Shown here: piece by piece, positions 24,449-35,130 of the stretch
How positions within the stretch are numbered: the stretch's first letter is position 1
How the letters are laid out: every line of letters starts with the position of its first letter
Origin: Calliopsis andreniformis
Taxonomy: Eukaryota > Arthropoda > Insecta > Hymenoptera > Andrenidae
Length of the DNA: 64,000 nt
Reading direction: 5' to 3'
Assembly (NCBI RefSeq): GCF_051401765.1
Contig: NC_135066.1
Span: 23,377,501-23,441,500 of the forward strand
Notes under the pieces: generated by a model
Told to the model about the DNA's origin: nothing
The model's database searches: none
Seen by the model: the letters and a program-made list of their open reading frames with translations, nothing else
Made by a program: the position numbers and the translations under genes

Positions 24449-24556
24449 GAATATCCATGCACAAAGGCTATGCATTCGTACAATTCACAAATCCCTTTGA
24501 TGCCCGCAGCGCCTGCCTTGGCGAAGATGGCCGCACCGTTCTTAGCCAGATACTCG
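24449..24556 (+). CDS. Internal exon of an hnRNP C/RALY-like RNA-binding protein (second half of the RRM)
   Basis: A 108-nt exon between acceptor TTGTTTCAG and donor GTAAGT. Reading starts with the last two bases of a codon and ends with the first base of one, so both introns are phase 1 and the exon is 36 codons net. The translation contains MHKGYAFVQF, a textbook RNP1 motif of an RNA-recognition motif, followed by TNPFDARSACLGEDGRTVLS. The combination HKG(Y/F)AFVQ...AR.A..GEDGR is specific to the hnRNP C/RALY group (insect 'RNA-binding Raly-like' proteins), nuclear factors that bind U-rich RNA in pre-mRNA. The preceding exon (RNP2) and following exon (after Q-I-L) were not found in the window, so flanking introns probably exceed 24 kb and 39 kb. 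Frames continuing past the donor are intronic. Confidence 0.88.
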
Positions 24557-25860
24557 GTAAGTATAATAATTTTTCTATTCACCAAAACATTGACAATTCT
24601 GTTGATTTATACAATTCAAATGAGCTGCTCAGATGTGAAACTGATCAACTCCAGAAACGGAAAACAGAGAAAAATGGCGATACGGTATATGTATAATGTT
24701 TTTCAAAATTGAGCTTGAAGTGAAGGAATAAAGGAGAGAATATATTGGATTATTTGAGACACTATCAATGTCAAGGTTTCGAATTCTTAACCAATTGTAA
24801 GAACTCCAAATTCGTCATATTTACTGCCGTTTTTTTTGTTTTTCGTTATTTTATAATTACATATAATTTTACTATTTCATAACAGGATATCATGCAGATA
24901 AGTCTTTTGATTTTTGAAAAGTTGAACGTAAGTCACATGCTTGGCGAGAGAATTACAGAATTACGTACAGAAAGTTTAACTTCTGAAGGGCGCAAATATT
25001 CATGACACACTCACTTTGTCGTCTTCTCTACACAAGTGCCGATTAAAGCTTTGACTGCTATGTCATCCATATGTTGATAATACCATTAATTTACTCGATT
25101 ATGGAAGATACTAATGAAAAATTATAGAGATACTACTAGAAGGAGAGTGCTATAGAATCTACATGAAAATTAATTGAAAACAATTCTTTTAAACCTAGAA
25201 TCGCTGTATGTGAATTTTGTTTGGTACTTAAAGTGTTAACTACTGACAAGCCTAGCGTTCATTTATTTAGAAGACACCTAATTCGTATGCTGTGGAAGAT
25301 AAATTCGAGATACTCTTTGGACATGAGTTTTATAATATGTTCTATAGTAGAATATCGGAAATACTGTTCACTTGATAAAAGCTCGTGAAGGTAAGTAGAA
25401 GATATAAAATTGGCGCAGGCGCTGATAGTAAACGAGTATTAATAATTAGAAACTTCCGCGATTCAGTATTACATATGCTGTTCTCGCTGTTAAGGAGGAT
25501 CAACTGACCAATTGAAAAGACTTTTATGTATCAATTGACTTACTGGTGACATGCTTGCGAAAATTTGATACATTTTTTTCAGAAAGATAATGTCTGAATA
25601 GTCTTACACGAACATCACTTTCAAATAGAATAAATAATAATCTTCCTACCACATCTATTGAGTCTACATAAATGTAACTCTAATAAGGAAGATTTATAAT
25701 TTCACAAATTACAATAATTGAATCGGTAAGTTGAAGAATAGTACACGTTTAGAATTAACCGTTTTCAAATAATAACAATAGTATTTCTAGGTCCTAAAGC
25801 CAAAATGTACTAAGGCACACTTTACTTCTGGAGTATATTTATACATATAAATAATGTATA
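24557..25860. other. Presumed intron downstream of the RRM exon
   Basis: Begins with the donor GTAAGTATAATAA. AT-rich, no further exon or repeat seen. Confidence 0.45.
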
Positions 25861-25862
25861 AG

Positions 25863-26280
25863 GTGTCTCCAAAAATGTCCCTTTTTTTAGGATAGGTCTG
25901 CATTCCTAGACAATAAAAAAAGTTCATATAAACATATGCTCGCAAATGCATAGTTCTATAGTTACATGCTATTTTACATGTTACATAACATGTTGCATAA
26001 AATGCAACATTACATATTGCATAAAATGCTGGCTCATTTCTTGCTTGCTCGGTGTGCTATCATTCTTAAGGTCCTACTGGGCCCAAGAATATTACGGCCC
26101 TTTGAATGGGTGGCACACAATGATAAGTTTTAAAGAAAATATCACACCCTACAGAATACAAAATATCATATAACTAAAAAACTGAGCGTTTCAGGACATA
26201 TGTGCACATAAACTTTTTTCATTGTCTTCGTATCTAGAATATACCCGTCAATAATATCCCACATGTTTGAAAACTGGCGA
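25863..26280. repeat. Small inverted-repeat element (MITE-like)
   Basis: Left arm about 25863-25985 and right arm about 26148-26280 pair in inverted orientation: GACAATAAAAAAAGTT on the left corresponds to AACTTTTTTCATTGTC on the right, with weaker matches on both sides. The start AAGGTGTCTCCAAAAATGTC resembles the CAGGGTGTC ends of short DNA elements. The centre has several ACATGTTACAT/GCATAAAATGC mini-palindromes. The 75-codon frame inside it is not a gene. Confidence 0.6.
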
Positions 26281-27857
26281 TTCTTCTAACTTATCTTCTA
26301 AAGATCGGAGCATCTGCATACGTGAATCCCTAAAACTACTATTATCCATCATCGATATAAAATATTATTGTCTTATACAAGAAACTGAACTTTTTCGTAT
26401 TTTTTATCACAGTATATTTTGAATATTTCCTCATTTCACAAGTAGTACTTGGATAAGTACTACTTATCCTAAAGAATCCTAAAAAGTGTTTTATGTACGT
26501 GTTCACCTGAAAGTACAGCTATTGTGTACTGCTTCCGAAAGCCAAATTTACTATTATACACAGTATTGAGAATGCTCGCAGAAAGTAACTACCTAGCACA
26601 TAAAAATTTATTGACGCACAATTGGAAGTGCTTTCAGGAATAGCTATAATAGAGAATTATCAGATGGACACAGACCCCAAGGAAATGCTAAACATATTAT
26701 TAACAATTTGATACGAACATTTGCATTTAGAAGGCAGCCCGTTTGTTAAATCAATGGCGAACACGGGGTTTCCTCAGTCAGGGTTGTAGATTCAGCAATC
26801 ATTTACGAAACGGGCCCTTGTCTCAGAAAGTTAACTTCGTGTTCGAAGCTGTTCCGCAGTGAGGAAGATCGGCCACCCAGCAGATCCTTAAAAGCGAAGC
26901 ATCATCGACTCTCGCCCATTAGTTTGAAACTTGGAGGAATCTGACTCGAGACAGGGATGCGTTCGCTCGAGAGCATTCGATAAACTCGTGAAACTTCGCA
27001 GAGAATCGTCTCCCTTCCTCCTTCGCGAATTTACTAGATCTTCGACGCTTGAACGTATTCTTCCTAGTCTGTCGTTCAGCGCATGTGTATCAAGGATTAA
27101 ATTCGAGATTTCATAGCTTCCAGTGGTTGAAAGATGATTTAACCCCCAAAGAGGTTATTTGCGTTCTGATAGTTCAACTTGAACGAATAGGTACAAATAT
27201 GGCAGCTAATGAGATAAATGTAGGCGAAAAGAAGAATAAAGAACTTAGTATGCATAGTATAGTCTCTAGTATGTGAGGTTTGTGGAACACAGAGGTTCTC
27301 TGATAGTCGAAATAAGATAGTTTTTCTACCATTTAATGATTTCCTAACAGATGCGTTTATTTAAAGAGTTAATTGCTATATGATTATATCATTTTTTGAA
27401 GCAGAAATCTTGAAATACATAAAAGGTTATTCTTTTTGGGGGGATTACTGTGTATAGAGGTAGGAAAATAGTGTACATGGATGTTTATTACTTCACTTCA
27501 ATTAATCCTGTCGATGAAAGTTAATAGTAATATAAAACAGAAAGATGCAATCGTTGGGATACGTTTGGGATACAATCGTTAGAAATTTTACACTGTCTTC
27601 TATACCCATTAGACAGAAGATCTATATCCATTAGATAGAAGAAGGATTGTTGTTGTCATCATGTATTTCTACTTCTAGCAATCGTATCCCAGTTTATAAC
27701 TATATCGACCTTAACAATTCTTGAAAATAGTATAGAATCGTTTTTCAGCGATTGTAGGGCTAGTGAATGTTCAAAAATATGATCATTGTAACCTGATTTT
27801 ATGTACACGCATATCTTCAACTTTTTGCTCTAAGAACAATTTTACAATTTCCTTTAA
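26281..27857. other. Noncoding stretch with a GC-rich island at 26745-27130
   Basis: The island has balanced base composition and short open frames, but no domain or splice-bounded exon could be defended. 27590-27650 holds a duplicated (T/A)TACCCATTAGA(C/T)AGAAG-type block. The rest is AT-rich. Confidence 0.35.
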
Positions 27858-27860
27858 TTA

Positions 27861-28942
27861 CACTGTTCAACAAATTTTGACTTTTTTCGATTTTGTAAAC
27901 GTGAATAAACATTTCTTATAGATTTTGACGTGCTGATTACGAATCTGCAAACCGTTTTGTTCCAGAACGTACAGTTTTTGAAAAAATCAATTTTGAAAAA
28001 AATGACAAATTTTCAACTTTGGGATTTTTCTGTGCTTTTGCCGTAGTAGTTATTTAGTTGCTCTTTGCAGGAAATGATTCTGTGAACTCTCCCGAATAAA
28101 ATAATATAAAGAGTTATTAGATTATAAACATCGAAATAGGTTTAAATAACAATTAAAGTGAAAAGGACACCCAAAACGCACCCATTTTGGCTGATATTTT
28201 TCACTTTCTTTCAAAAAGTAAGGGTCTAGGAGAAAATTTGACTATAACACGCGATAGAGAAAACCTTTCTACTAAGGCAAGCATCAAGCGAATGTTCAAA
28301 ATTATTTTTGTTTTCAATATAGAAATAAAATAGTTTGGCGAAACGCGCGGCGGCGGCAGTGGTACTCAATGACGTCAATGCGTATAGGGACCGTTGAACG
28401 GCAGGCGATAGGCGAGGCGTCCACCGGCGCGCGCCGCCGTCATTGAGTACCACTGTCGCCGCCGCGCGTTTCACCAAACTATTTTATTTCTATATTGAAA
28501 ACAAAAATAATTTTGAACATTTGCTTGATGCTTTCCTTAGTGGAAAGGTTTGCTCTATCGCGTGGTATAGTCAAATTTTCTCCTAGACCCTTACTTTTTG
28601 AAATAAAGTGAAAAATATCAGCAAAAATGGGTGCGTTTTGGGTGTCCTTTTCACTTTAATTGTTATTTAAACCTATTTCGATGTTTATAATCTAATAACT
28701 ATTTATATTATTTTATTCGGGAGAGTTCACAGAATCATTTCGTACAAAGAGCAACTAAATAACTACTACGGCAAAAGCTCAGAAAAATCCCAAAGTTGAA
28801 AATTTGTCATTTTTTTCAAAATTGATTTTTTCAAAAACTGTACGTTCTGGAACAAAACGGTTTGCAGATTCGTAATTAGCACGTCGAAATCTATAAGAAA
28901 TGTTTATTCACGCTTACAAAATCAGATCCGTGTTGAACAGTG
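27861..28942. mobile_element. Large palindromic foldback DNA element (CACTG ends), copy 1
   Basis: A near-perfect 1082-bp palindrome. The left arm 27861-28374 and right arm 28438-28942 are inverted copies of each other around a 63-bp unique centre. Both ends begin CACTGTTCAACA read inward. A TTA lies immediately outside each end (27858-27860, 28943-28945), a 3-bp target duplication. The second copy at 32703 has TAA instead. CACTG termini with TWA duplications fit a nonautonomous member of a CACTA/Chapaev-like or Harbinger-like superfamily; I cannot choose between them. There is no transposase. The 83-codon frames crossing the centre are products of the palindrome, not genes. Any transcript through it would fold into a ~500-bp hairpin. 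Confidence 0.9.
28370..28377. promoter_or_regulatory. CRE-like palindrome TGACGTCA at the apex of foldback copy 1
   Basis: The exact full cAMP-response-element consensus for CREB/ATF bZIP proteins, located where the left arm meets the central spacer. The same octamer is at the same place in copy 2. Whether it is used is not shown by sequence. Confidence 0.4.
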
Positions 28943-28945
28943 TTA

Positions 28946-30060
28946 TAGGTGTTAGAATCGATAAAAGTGATTTTATTACGAAAGAAACGCACAAAAGTAA
29001 TTCTCTTTTGTCTGTCCTTTTAAGGACTTTTACTTAAAATGAATTCCCAAGGGTGGCTGAAGCGGGTTTCTATTTTGGCGCCTTCTGAGGGGTGCGAGTC
29101 CTCTCTAGGTCAGCGTCGTTGACGTCTAGAACAGAAAATTGATGGTTCCGCACTGATCAGCGTACGAATAAATCGCACTGTCTGCGTATAAGCCGACTCC
29201 AGATTCCAGACTACTAACAATTGAGCCTATTAGGAGGGTGAAACAATACCTGGGTACTAAGGGCAAGGTAGAGCAGTGGACTGTATTACCGACGACTCTC
29301 TGTACCAAAGAAACAGTCGGTTAGCGAACGTACAGAAGCGAGTTAAACTCTTCTCTGCGCTAAATGCACTTTGTTAGGGATTGTCTCGAACGAATCGCAG
29401 CGAAAGTTGTGGTTCATGAGCAGAGAGAATCACTGTTATTAGCAGTACTAGTTCCGGTGGCTGATAACGGCGGCTTATCTCACCGATGCTCTGCGACTTT
29501 GCTCTCAAAACGAATAACGATCGCATGGAATCAAGGTGAGATTATTGATTCCTAAAGTGCAATAATTCGCCAAAATGTTACTTTTATTGCGAGTTGCTTC
29601 GACTGTCGCACGCACAATATGTGATATTCGAACAGATCGAATGGACCAAGTCGCGAGAGGCAGAGAGGTCAGCGAGTTAGTAATCAATTCGGACTCTTCG
29701 AGTGCTTTGATAACCAAAAGGCGCTTAGTGAAGCGTACTCTCGAGCGGATGTTCACTGACTGCCGAAAGACTGACAGATATGTCCTCGCGTAAGCACTTA
29801 ACACTAATTAGCCGCTATGCGGCGCTCGCTTTCTTCTCATAATTCTTTTTCTATTCTGTTACAATTTTCTCTCTTTCTCTCTTCTCTCAGGCTTTGACAT
29901 CACAACTCGACTTCGGGTCTGCAATTCGAACAGCTGATACTGGTCGTGTTTACCCGGTCGAATTTAACTGTAATAACTGTAAGGAGTCATACGCCGCTTT
30001 TGCCGTGTCTGGAGAAGATGGAAACATCTTTAACAGTAATTATAAAGATTAAAAGTATTT
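28946..30060. other. GC-balanced region between the foldback copies
   Basis: Base composition from 29040 to 29810 is closer to that of exons than of the flanks, with several open frames on both strands. None contains a motif I recognise and no frame is bounded by convincing splice sites except the 29891 candidate listed separately. Possible regulatory or untranslated exon sequence. Confidence 0.35.
29891..30052 (+). other. Candidate exon (unproven)
   Basis: A long polypyrimidine tract (TCTCTCTTTCTCTCTTCTCTCAG) ends at 29890 and would be a strong splice acceptor. From the next base the sequence stays open for 53 codons to a TAA at 30050-30052, beginning ALTSQLDFGSAIRTADTG and containing two Cys-x-x-Cys-like cysteines (CNNCK). 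Alternatively a donor GTAAGG at 29968 would make a 77-nt exon. I do not recognise the protein, and it is not the expected next part of an RRM. It could be chance, an untranslated exon or a terminal exon. Confidence 0.25.
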
Positions 30061-32699
30061 TGTAAAGTAAGAATATTACGATTTCTGATTAGTATTAGTT
30101 GTCTTTATGTAAAGGTTTTCAGTTTTGGAAATATTTAATACTTTCAAAAATGAATTATTTCTGATATATAGATCTACGAGAAATTGTACAATAAAATAAT
30201 CCTCTTACTTTTCCTTAGCTATATATGTAGTTGGTATATTGAATATAATTAAGTTGCTACAAACTCTTGATCTAAACATATATATAAGCGAGAAACTCTC
30301 AACAAGAAATATATGATAAATGTGATCAAACCAAAGAGATACAATAAGATGTAATGACTCACGATTTGGATCACAGAGGATGATTAAATCCACACGTTCA
30401 AATTCTAAAAATATTCTACTTTCTATGTGAAAACAACGAGACTTGGGTAAGAGTTCAACATAAAAATTCGAAACGAGATTCGAAACGAAGTTTCGATAAG
30501 ATAGACAAGATAGGCTTCAACTATCATATACTAATTTTATAAGGCAGTAATAACTAATTATATAGTTCGAAATTTTGTTTCCATTTTTTTTAAGAATTTT
30601 ATGTTTTCTACTTATGACAGGCGTCTTGCATGAACATGATTTGCATAGGTACTAAAACGATACCTATGTCACCTGTCCTTCCCTCAATAAAAACGTATAA
30701 GAAATTCTCCAGAATTTTCCAAATAATTTTTCAGCCTTGAATCTTATAAAACCTGTCTAGTCACCACAATCTCGCTGAAAGAATTTCAATTCTAAATTAA
30801 AGAATAACTTCGTTAACTGCATCTCCCCTTCCTCGTCACTTCAAAGCGTAACCCACCGCTAAATAACAGCTTCTCGATAAATATCCTTTAAAGCCATCCA
30901 GAATCAACCTTACCCTCCACCGTCTTTTAAACCTTCAAAGAACACCGACTCGAAAGAACCTTGCGCATTAATCAAAGACAGAACTTCATAAGTTGGGTCT
31001 GGCATTTAGATCGCGGAGAGCGTAATCATTGCTGAAACGAGCCACCCCTTTCCACGAGCATGTTTCTCTTCCCACCCCCGCGGAAACCGTGTACCGTGAA
31101 CAAGAATCTCGCGGAGAACGATACAGCCAGCAAAGATCAACGACAGGCTCTCGATACCACGCCTCCCAATAAGAACCCTTGGTATCTATACGGGTCCTTT
31201 CTTCGCTGCTCCCTTTCGGCTCAGTTGGTCGAGGTCTCTCGCTCGTTTCGCCAGAAATCTTTCTTCAGCTAATGCAAGAACTGTGTTCCCACTGTAGCTC
31301 GCAGCCGCGTACCTTCCGGCGACCATATACCCGCCGCACATACACACTCGCAGGGCTATAGGTGCAAGGTTGTATGCAGTAGGTTGTACGTAGAAGAGCG
31401 ACGTGTATTTACAAATACAATTCACCACAGGGGTACCAAGACCAAACCGTCTCACCCTCGCCCTATATAATTCTCACGGCTGCACACGTTTCCGCGTATA
31501 TAGGGAAACTTCCAACCATGAGAAATGCTCGAATAAAACTCCTTCTGGGTGGCATCAGACACCCGCGATTCATCGTTTCAGAACCGATCGTTCTCTCTTG
31601 TCGAAGGAAGAACTACTCACAGTTGGAGTCCTGGTATTCCATTTGCTACAAGCAAATGATACAATAGGATCGCCGGTGGATATAATTGTTCGAAGTGATG
31701 GTCATATCTGAGCACCAAAATTGTGTCTTGAGCGGTTTAGAAATTGCGAAAGAAATGAAAGAAAAACATCGGGAGAGTCGAGTGCATTGGTATACCGATA
31801 TAGTTGTTGGAAATTGTAATTGAGGCTTCAGTTAGTTGTCTGGAGGGGATAAATTGAAGTAATGAATTGAGAAATATTCACATTTGAAGGATGAAATCAG
31901 TTGAATTTTTTGTTTGGTTAAGAGATTTGAGTTTGTGGGATTAATGTCGCAGTGACTTTTGGGGTTTCGACGTATTTTATAGTACATTATATTAATGAGA
32001 GTACATCTTAGTACTCTCGTAATGGTTTTTATCTTTTAGGGCATTAATAGTAGCCCTTAAGTATACTAGACAATTTTTCTATATTTATATGGAAAATCTA
32101 TCTTTTCGTCGAACTTTAATTTTTATCGTATATCTTCAAATACGTCTCGAAAATTCAGTTCTCATTAATTCTGCTGTCAAATTCTAGCTATTACGTACCT
32201 TTACTTGTATAGGAGAGTTAACAGAATCGTATCACTTCGGATATTTTGCATTACATTTCCTGTTTAACATTAATTTTTTCACAAATTGTTGAATATTGTA
32301 ACTTAAAATTTAAAACACCTATTAGTATTTGATTCATTCTTTTCAGAGAACAAATTTAATTACAAGTATTTTTCAAATTCTATGTAAAAAGTACCTTCTT
32401 CAATTCTTCACTAAAGAATCAAAATAAGAAAACGAACAGGTATAAGTAAAATAATCGTGTTTATTCTATTAGAAACAAATAAAAAGACATGCAATGTTCA
32501 ATTGTTTAAAAATATTGTATTTATCGCTACTAATTTGTAATATATTAATAAAAATAACTAAAAAATTTATTCGCATTTATTTTCGTATATTATTTCCAAA
32601 ATATTTAAAATATATTTAATTTGCTTACGTATAGAATAGGTTACACTAATTATAGATAATAGTTATGCCGGTTATATGTACAAGATATAAAAATATTAA
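30061..32699. other. Noncoding stretch with a GC-rich island at 31000-31690
   Basis: AT-rich apart from the island, which includes CCCTATATAA at 31461-31470 mirrored by TATATAGGG at 31497-31505 and several short open frames without known motif. The island may be regulatory. No gene can be supported. Confidence 0.35.
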
Positions 32700-32702
32700 T
32701 AA

Positions 32703-33785
32703 CACTGTTCAACAAATTTTGACTTTTTTTCGATTTTGTAAACGTGAATAAACATTTCTTATAGATTTCAACATGCTGATTACGAATCTGCAAACCGTTT
32801 TTATCCAGAACGTACAGTTTTTGAAAAAATCAATTTTGAAAAAAATGACAAATTTTCAACTTTGGGATTTTTCTGTGCTTTTGCCGTAGTAGTTATTTAG
32901 TTGCTCTTTGCAGGAAATGATTCTGTGAACTCTCCCGAATAAAATAATATAAAGAGTTATTAGATTATAAACATCGAAATAGGTTTAAATAACAATTAAA
33001 ATGAAAAGGACACCCAAAACGCACCCATTTTTGCTGATATTTTTCACTTTCTTTTAAAAAGTAAGGGTCTAGGAGAAAATTTGACTATACCACGCGATAG
33101 AGCAAACCTTTCTACTAAGGAAAGCATCAAGCGAATGTTCAAAATTATTTTTGTTTTCAATATAGAAATAAAATAGTTTGGCGAAACGCGCGCCGGCGGC
33201 AGTGGTACTCAATGACGTCAATGTGTATAGGGTCCGCGGAACGGCAGGCGATAAGCGAGGCGTCCAGCGGCGCGCGCCGCCGTCATTGAGTACCACTGTC
33301 GCCGCCGCGCGTTTCGCCAAACTATTTTATTTCTATATTGAAAACAAAAATAATTTTGAACATTCGCTTGATGCTTTCCTTAGTAGAAAGGTTTGCTCTA
33401 TCGCGTGGTGTAGTCAAATTTTCTCCTAGACCCTTACTTTTTAAAAGAAAGTGAAAAATATCAGCAAAAATGGGTGCGTTTTGGGTGTCCTTTTCATTTT
33501 AATTGTTATTTAAACCTATTTCGATGTTTATAATCTAATAACTCTTTATATTATTTTATTCGGGAGAGTTCACAGAATCATTTCCTGCAAAGAGCAACTA
33601 AATAACTACTACGGCAAAAGCACAGAAAAATCCCAAAGTTGAAAATTTGTCATTTTTTTCAAAATTGATTTTTTCAAAAACTGTACGTTCTGGAAAAAAA
33701 CGGTTTGCAGATTCGCAATCAGCACGTCGAAATCTATAAGAAATGTTTATTCACGCTTACAAAATCAGACCCGTGTTGAACAGTG
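32703..33785. mobile_element. Large palindromic foldback DNA element (CACTG ends), copy 2
   Basis: 1083 bp, more than 95% like copy 1 by eye and in the same orientation as judged by the central spacer. Left arm 32703-33217, right arm 33281-33785, spacer 63 bp. TAA flanks both ends (32700-32702, 33786-33788), showing an independent insertion rather than a duplication of the copy-1 region. Both copies share the same small asymmetry near the ends (AAATTTTGACTTTT on the left, ACGGxTCTGATTTT at the matching right side), so they descend from one palindromic founder. Confidence 0.9.
33213..33220. promoter_or_regulatory. CRE-like palindrome TGACGTCA at the apex of foldback copy 2
   Basis: Identical in sequence and relative position to the site in copy 1, at the junction of left arm and spacer. 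Confidence 0.4.
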
Positions 33786-33788
33786 TAA

Positions 33789-34579
33789 TCATTGCTGAAG
33801 AGAGTGAATCGGCACCTCTGAATCGATTGACATTTGTAAAAAAATCCATCCGCAAATTTGTTTATAACACTGAAAATTAATGTTGATTTTTTTTTATTAC
33901 GTAATCGTGTTCAAATCTTTTGACAGAGAAAATGTTTGAAAGGAATCATATACTGCAGACGAACCGTTCAGTCAAGAAAAATTTTTAAAGATTTGGCATT
34001 GGTTTGATTGTGTAGAGTCACACATAGGAACATGGGCCTACCACTACTTTGCTACGTGGCACAATGGGGTATTTGGCCTGAGAAGCTAGATAAAATTATT
34101 TTAGCTTTTATTTATGGATTCAATATCATAATGCAATAAGTCGCTGAATTCGTACGTAACGTCAGCTACAATATAATGAAATCAAAAGTGCATTTTAACG
34201 TTTAAAAAATCAGTTACTTTCAATTTCCGTCGAAAAAGTTTTTTTTGAAATTTTACATATTGGAATTTGTAAGTGTCTAAATGTTGTTTAACTTTTGTTT
34301 GAAACATTGTGTTCTTAAATTTTGAAGTCCTTCAAAAATTGTGACAATAGTAGAATACTTGCACTCAAGAGCTGGAAAAAATTAATTTTTTAATTTGCAT
34401 GTAAATTATGTTGAAATAATATAAGTTATTATTTTAATGCAAAATATGTTTAATGTGAAACTTTTTAATAAGTACACATGTAATTTTAAAAACATTTTTA
34501 AATTATTATTTCAATAAATTAATGTATTAAATAATAAATTTTAATAAATTATTTTAAAAACATTTTTAAATTATTACCA
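33789..34579. other. AT-rich noncoding stretch with a short duplication
   Basis: TAAAAACATTTTTAAATTATTA occurs at about 34487 and again at about 34555, a local duplication in very AT-rich DNA. Nothing else seen. Confidence 0.45.
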
Positions 34580-35130
34580 TTAATTTTCAATAGATAATAC
34601 ATCTGTTATTTTTTTTCCTTAGATGATATGTTCTCGTATGATTTAGATTCTGGAAGAAACATATCCAAGGATTCCTTTGAATATGCCATTGTTTTTCTTT
34701 TTTGCACTGAGCGTATACTTGATAAAAGAGGCTCTGAATTCAATAGAAGTCTATTAATAATATCAGTATATTGCATGACTCTCAACTGCATTTTCTGGCA
34801 AAATTTTGCCTGTATGAACGAAAATATTTATTTCTGGCTTCTACAGTCTCTTATAAATGTTGTCCTATTGCCAAAATGACATGTTCTCGATATGGCATGT
34901 AAACTCGATAATCATTTTCTTTCTCCTTGATACACACTGGTATGACTTTTCCTGTATTTAGTTGTACGCTCAGACAAATTTGTGATCTCCTTCAATACGA
35001 TTGACGCATCATCTAAGCCGGAAACTTTTTTTGTTCCTTCAAGCCAATTCTTATACTTTCTTTTAAAAGCTTCTTTCTTGTAATTTACAGACAACCATTT
35101 ACGTTTGAAATCAGATTTTATACAAGATAT
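34580..35130 (-). pseudogene. Candidate degenerate coding sequence of unknown family
   Basis: Two minus-strand frames follow one another. 35094-34912, with open sequence a little upstream of it, contains KRKYKNWLEGTKKVSG and a Lys/Arg-rich end. 34791-34606 contains AYSKESLDMFLPESKS and ends in a Lys run. Between them another frame reads YMPYREHVILAIGQHL and NKYFRSYRQNFARKC before a stop. Amino-acid composition is protein-like across three frames, which suggests one decayed coding sequence with frameshifts rather than chance. I do not recognise the family; a gene fragment carried by a transposon or a retrocopy are both possible. Confidence 0.35.

Noticed and set aside
28226..28477. 83-codon minus-strand frame with Ala/Arg-rich translation
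   Set aside because: It crosses the centre of foldback copy 1 and recurs in copy 2 on both strands (33069-33320, 33178-33429) only because the arms are inverted copies. There is no protein-level evidence.
29054..29101. tRNA-like boxes (TGGCTGAAGCG and GGTGCGAGTCC)
   Set aside because: The boxes look like polymerase III A and B boxes, but they start only 37 bases apart, too close for a tRNA, and no acceptor or anticodon stem can be drawn.
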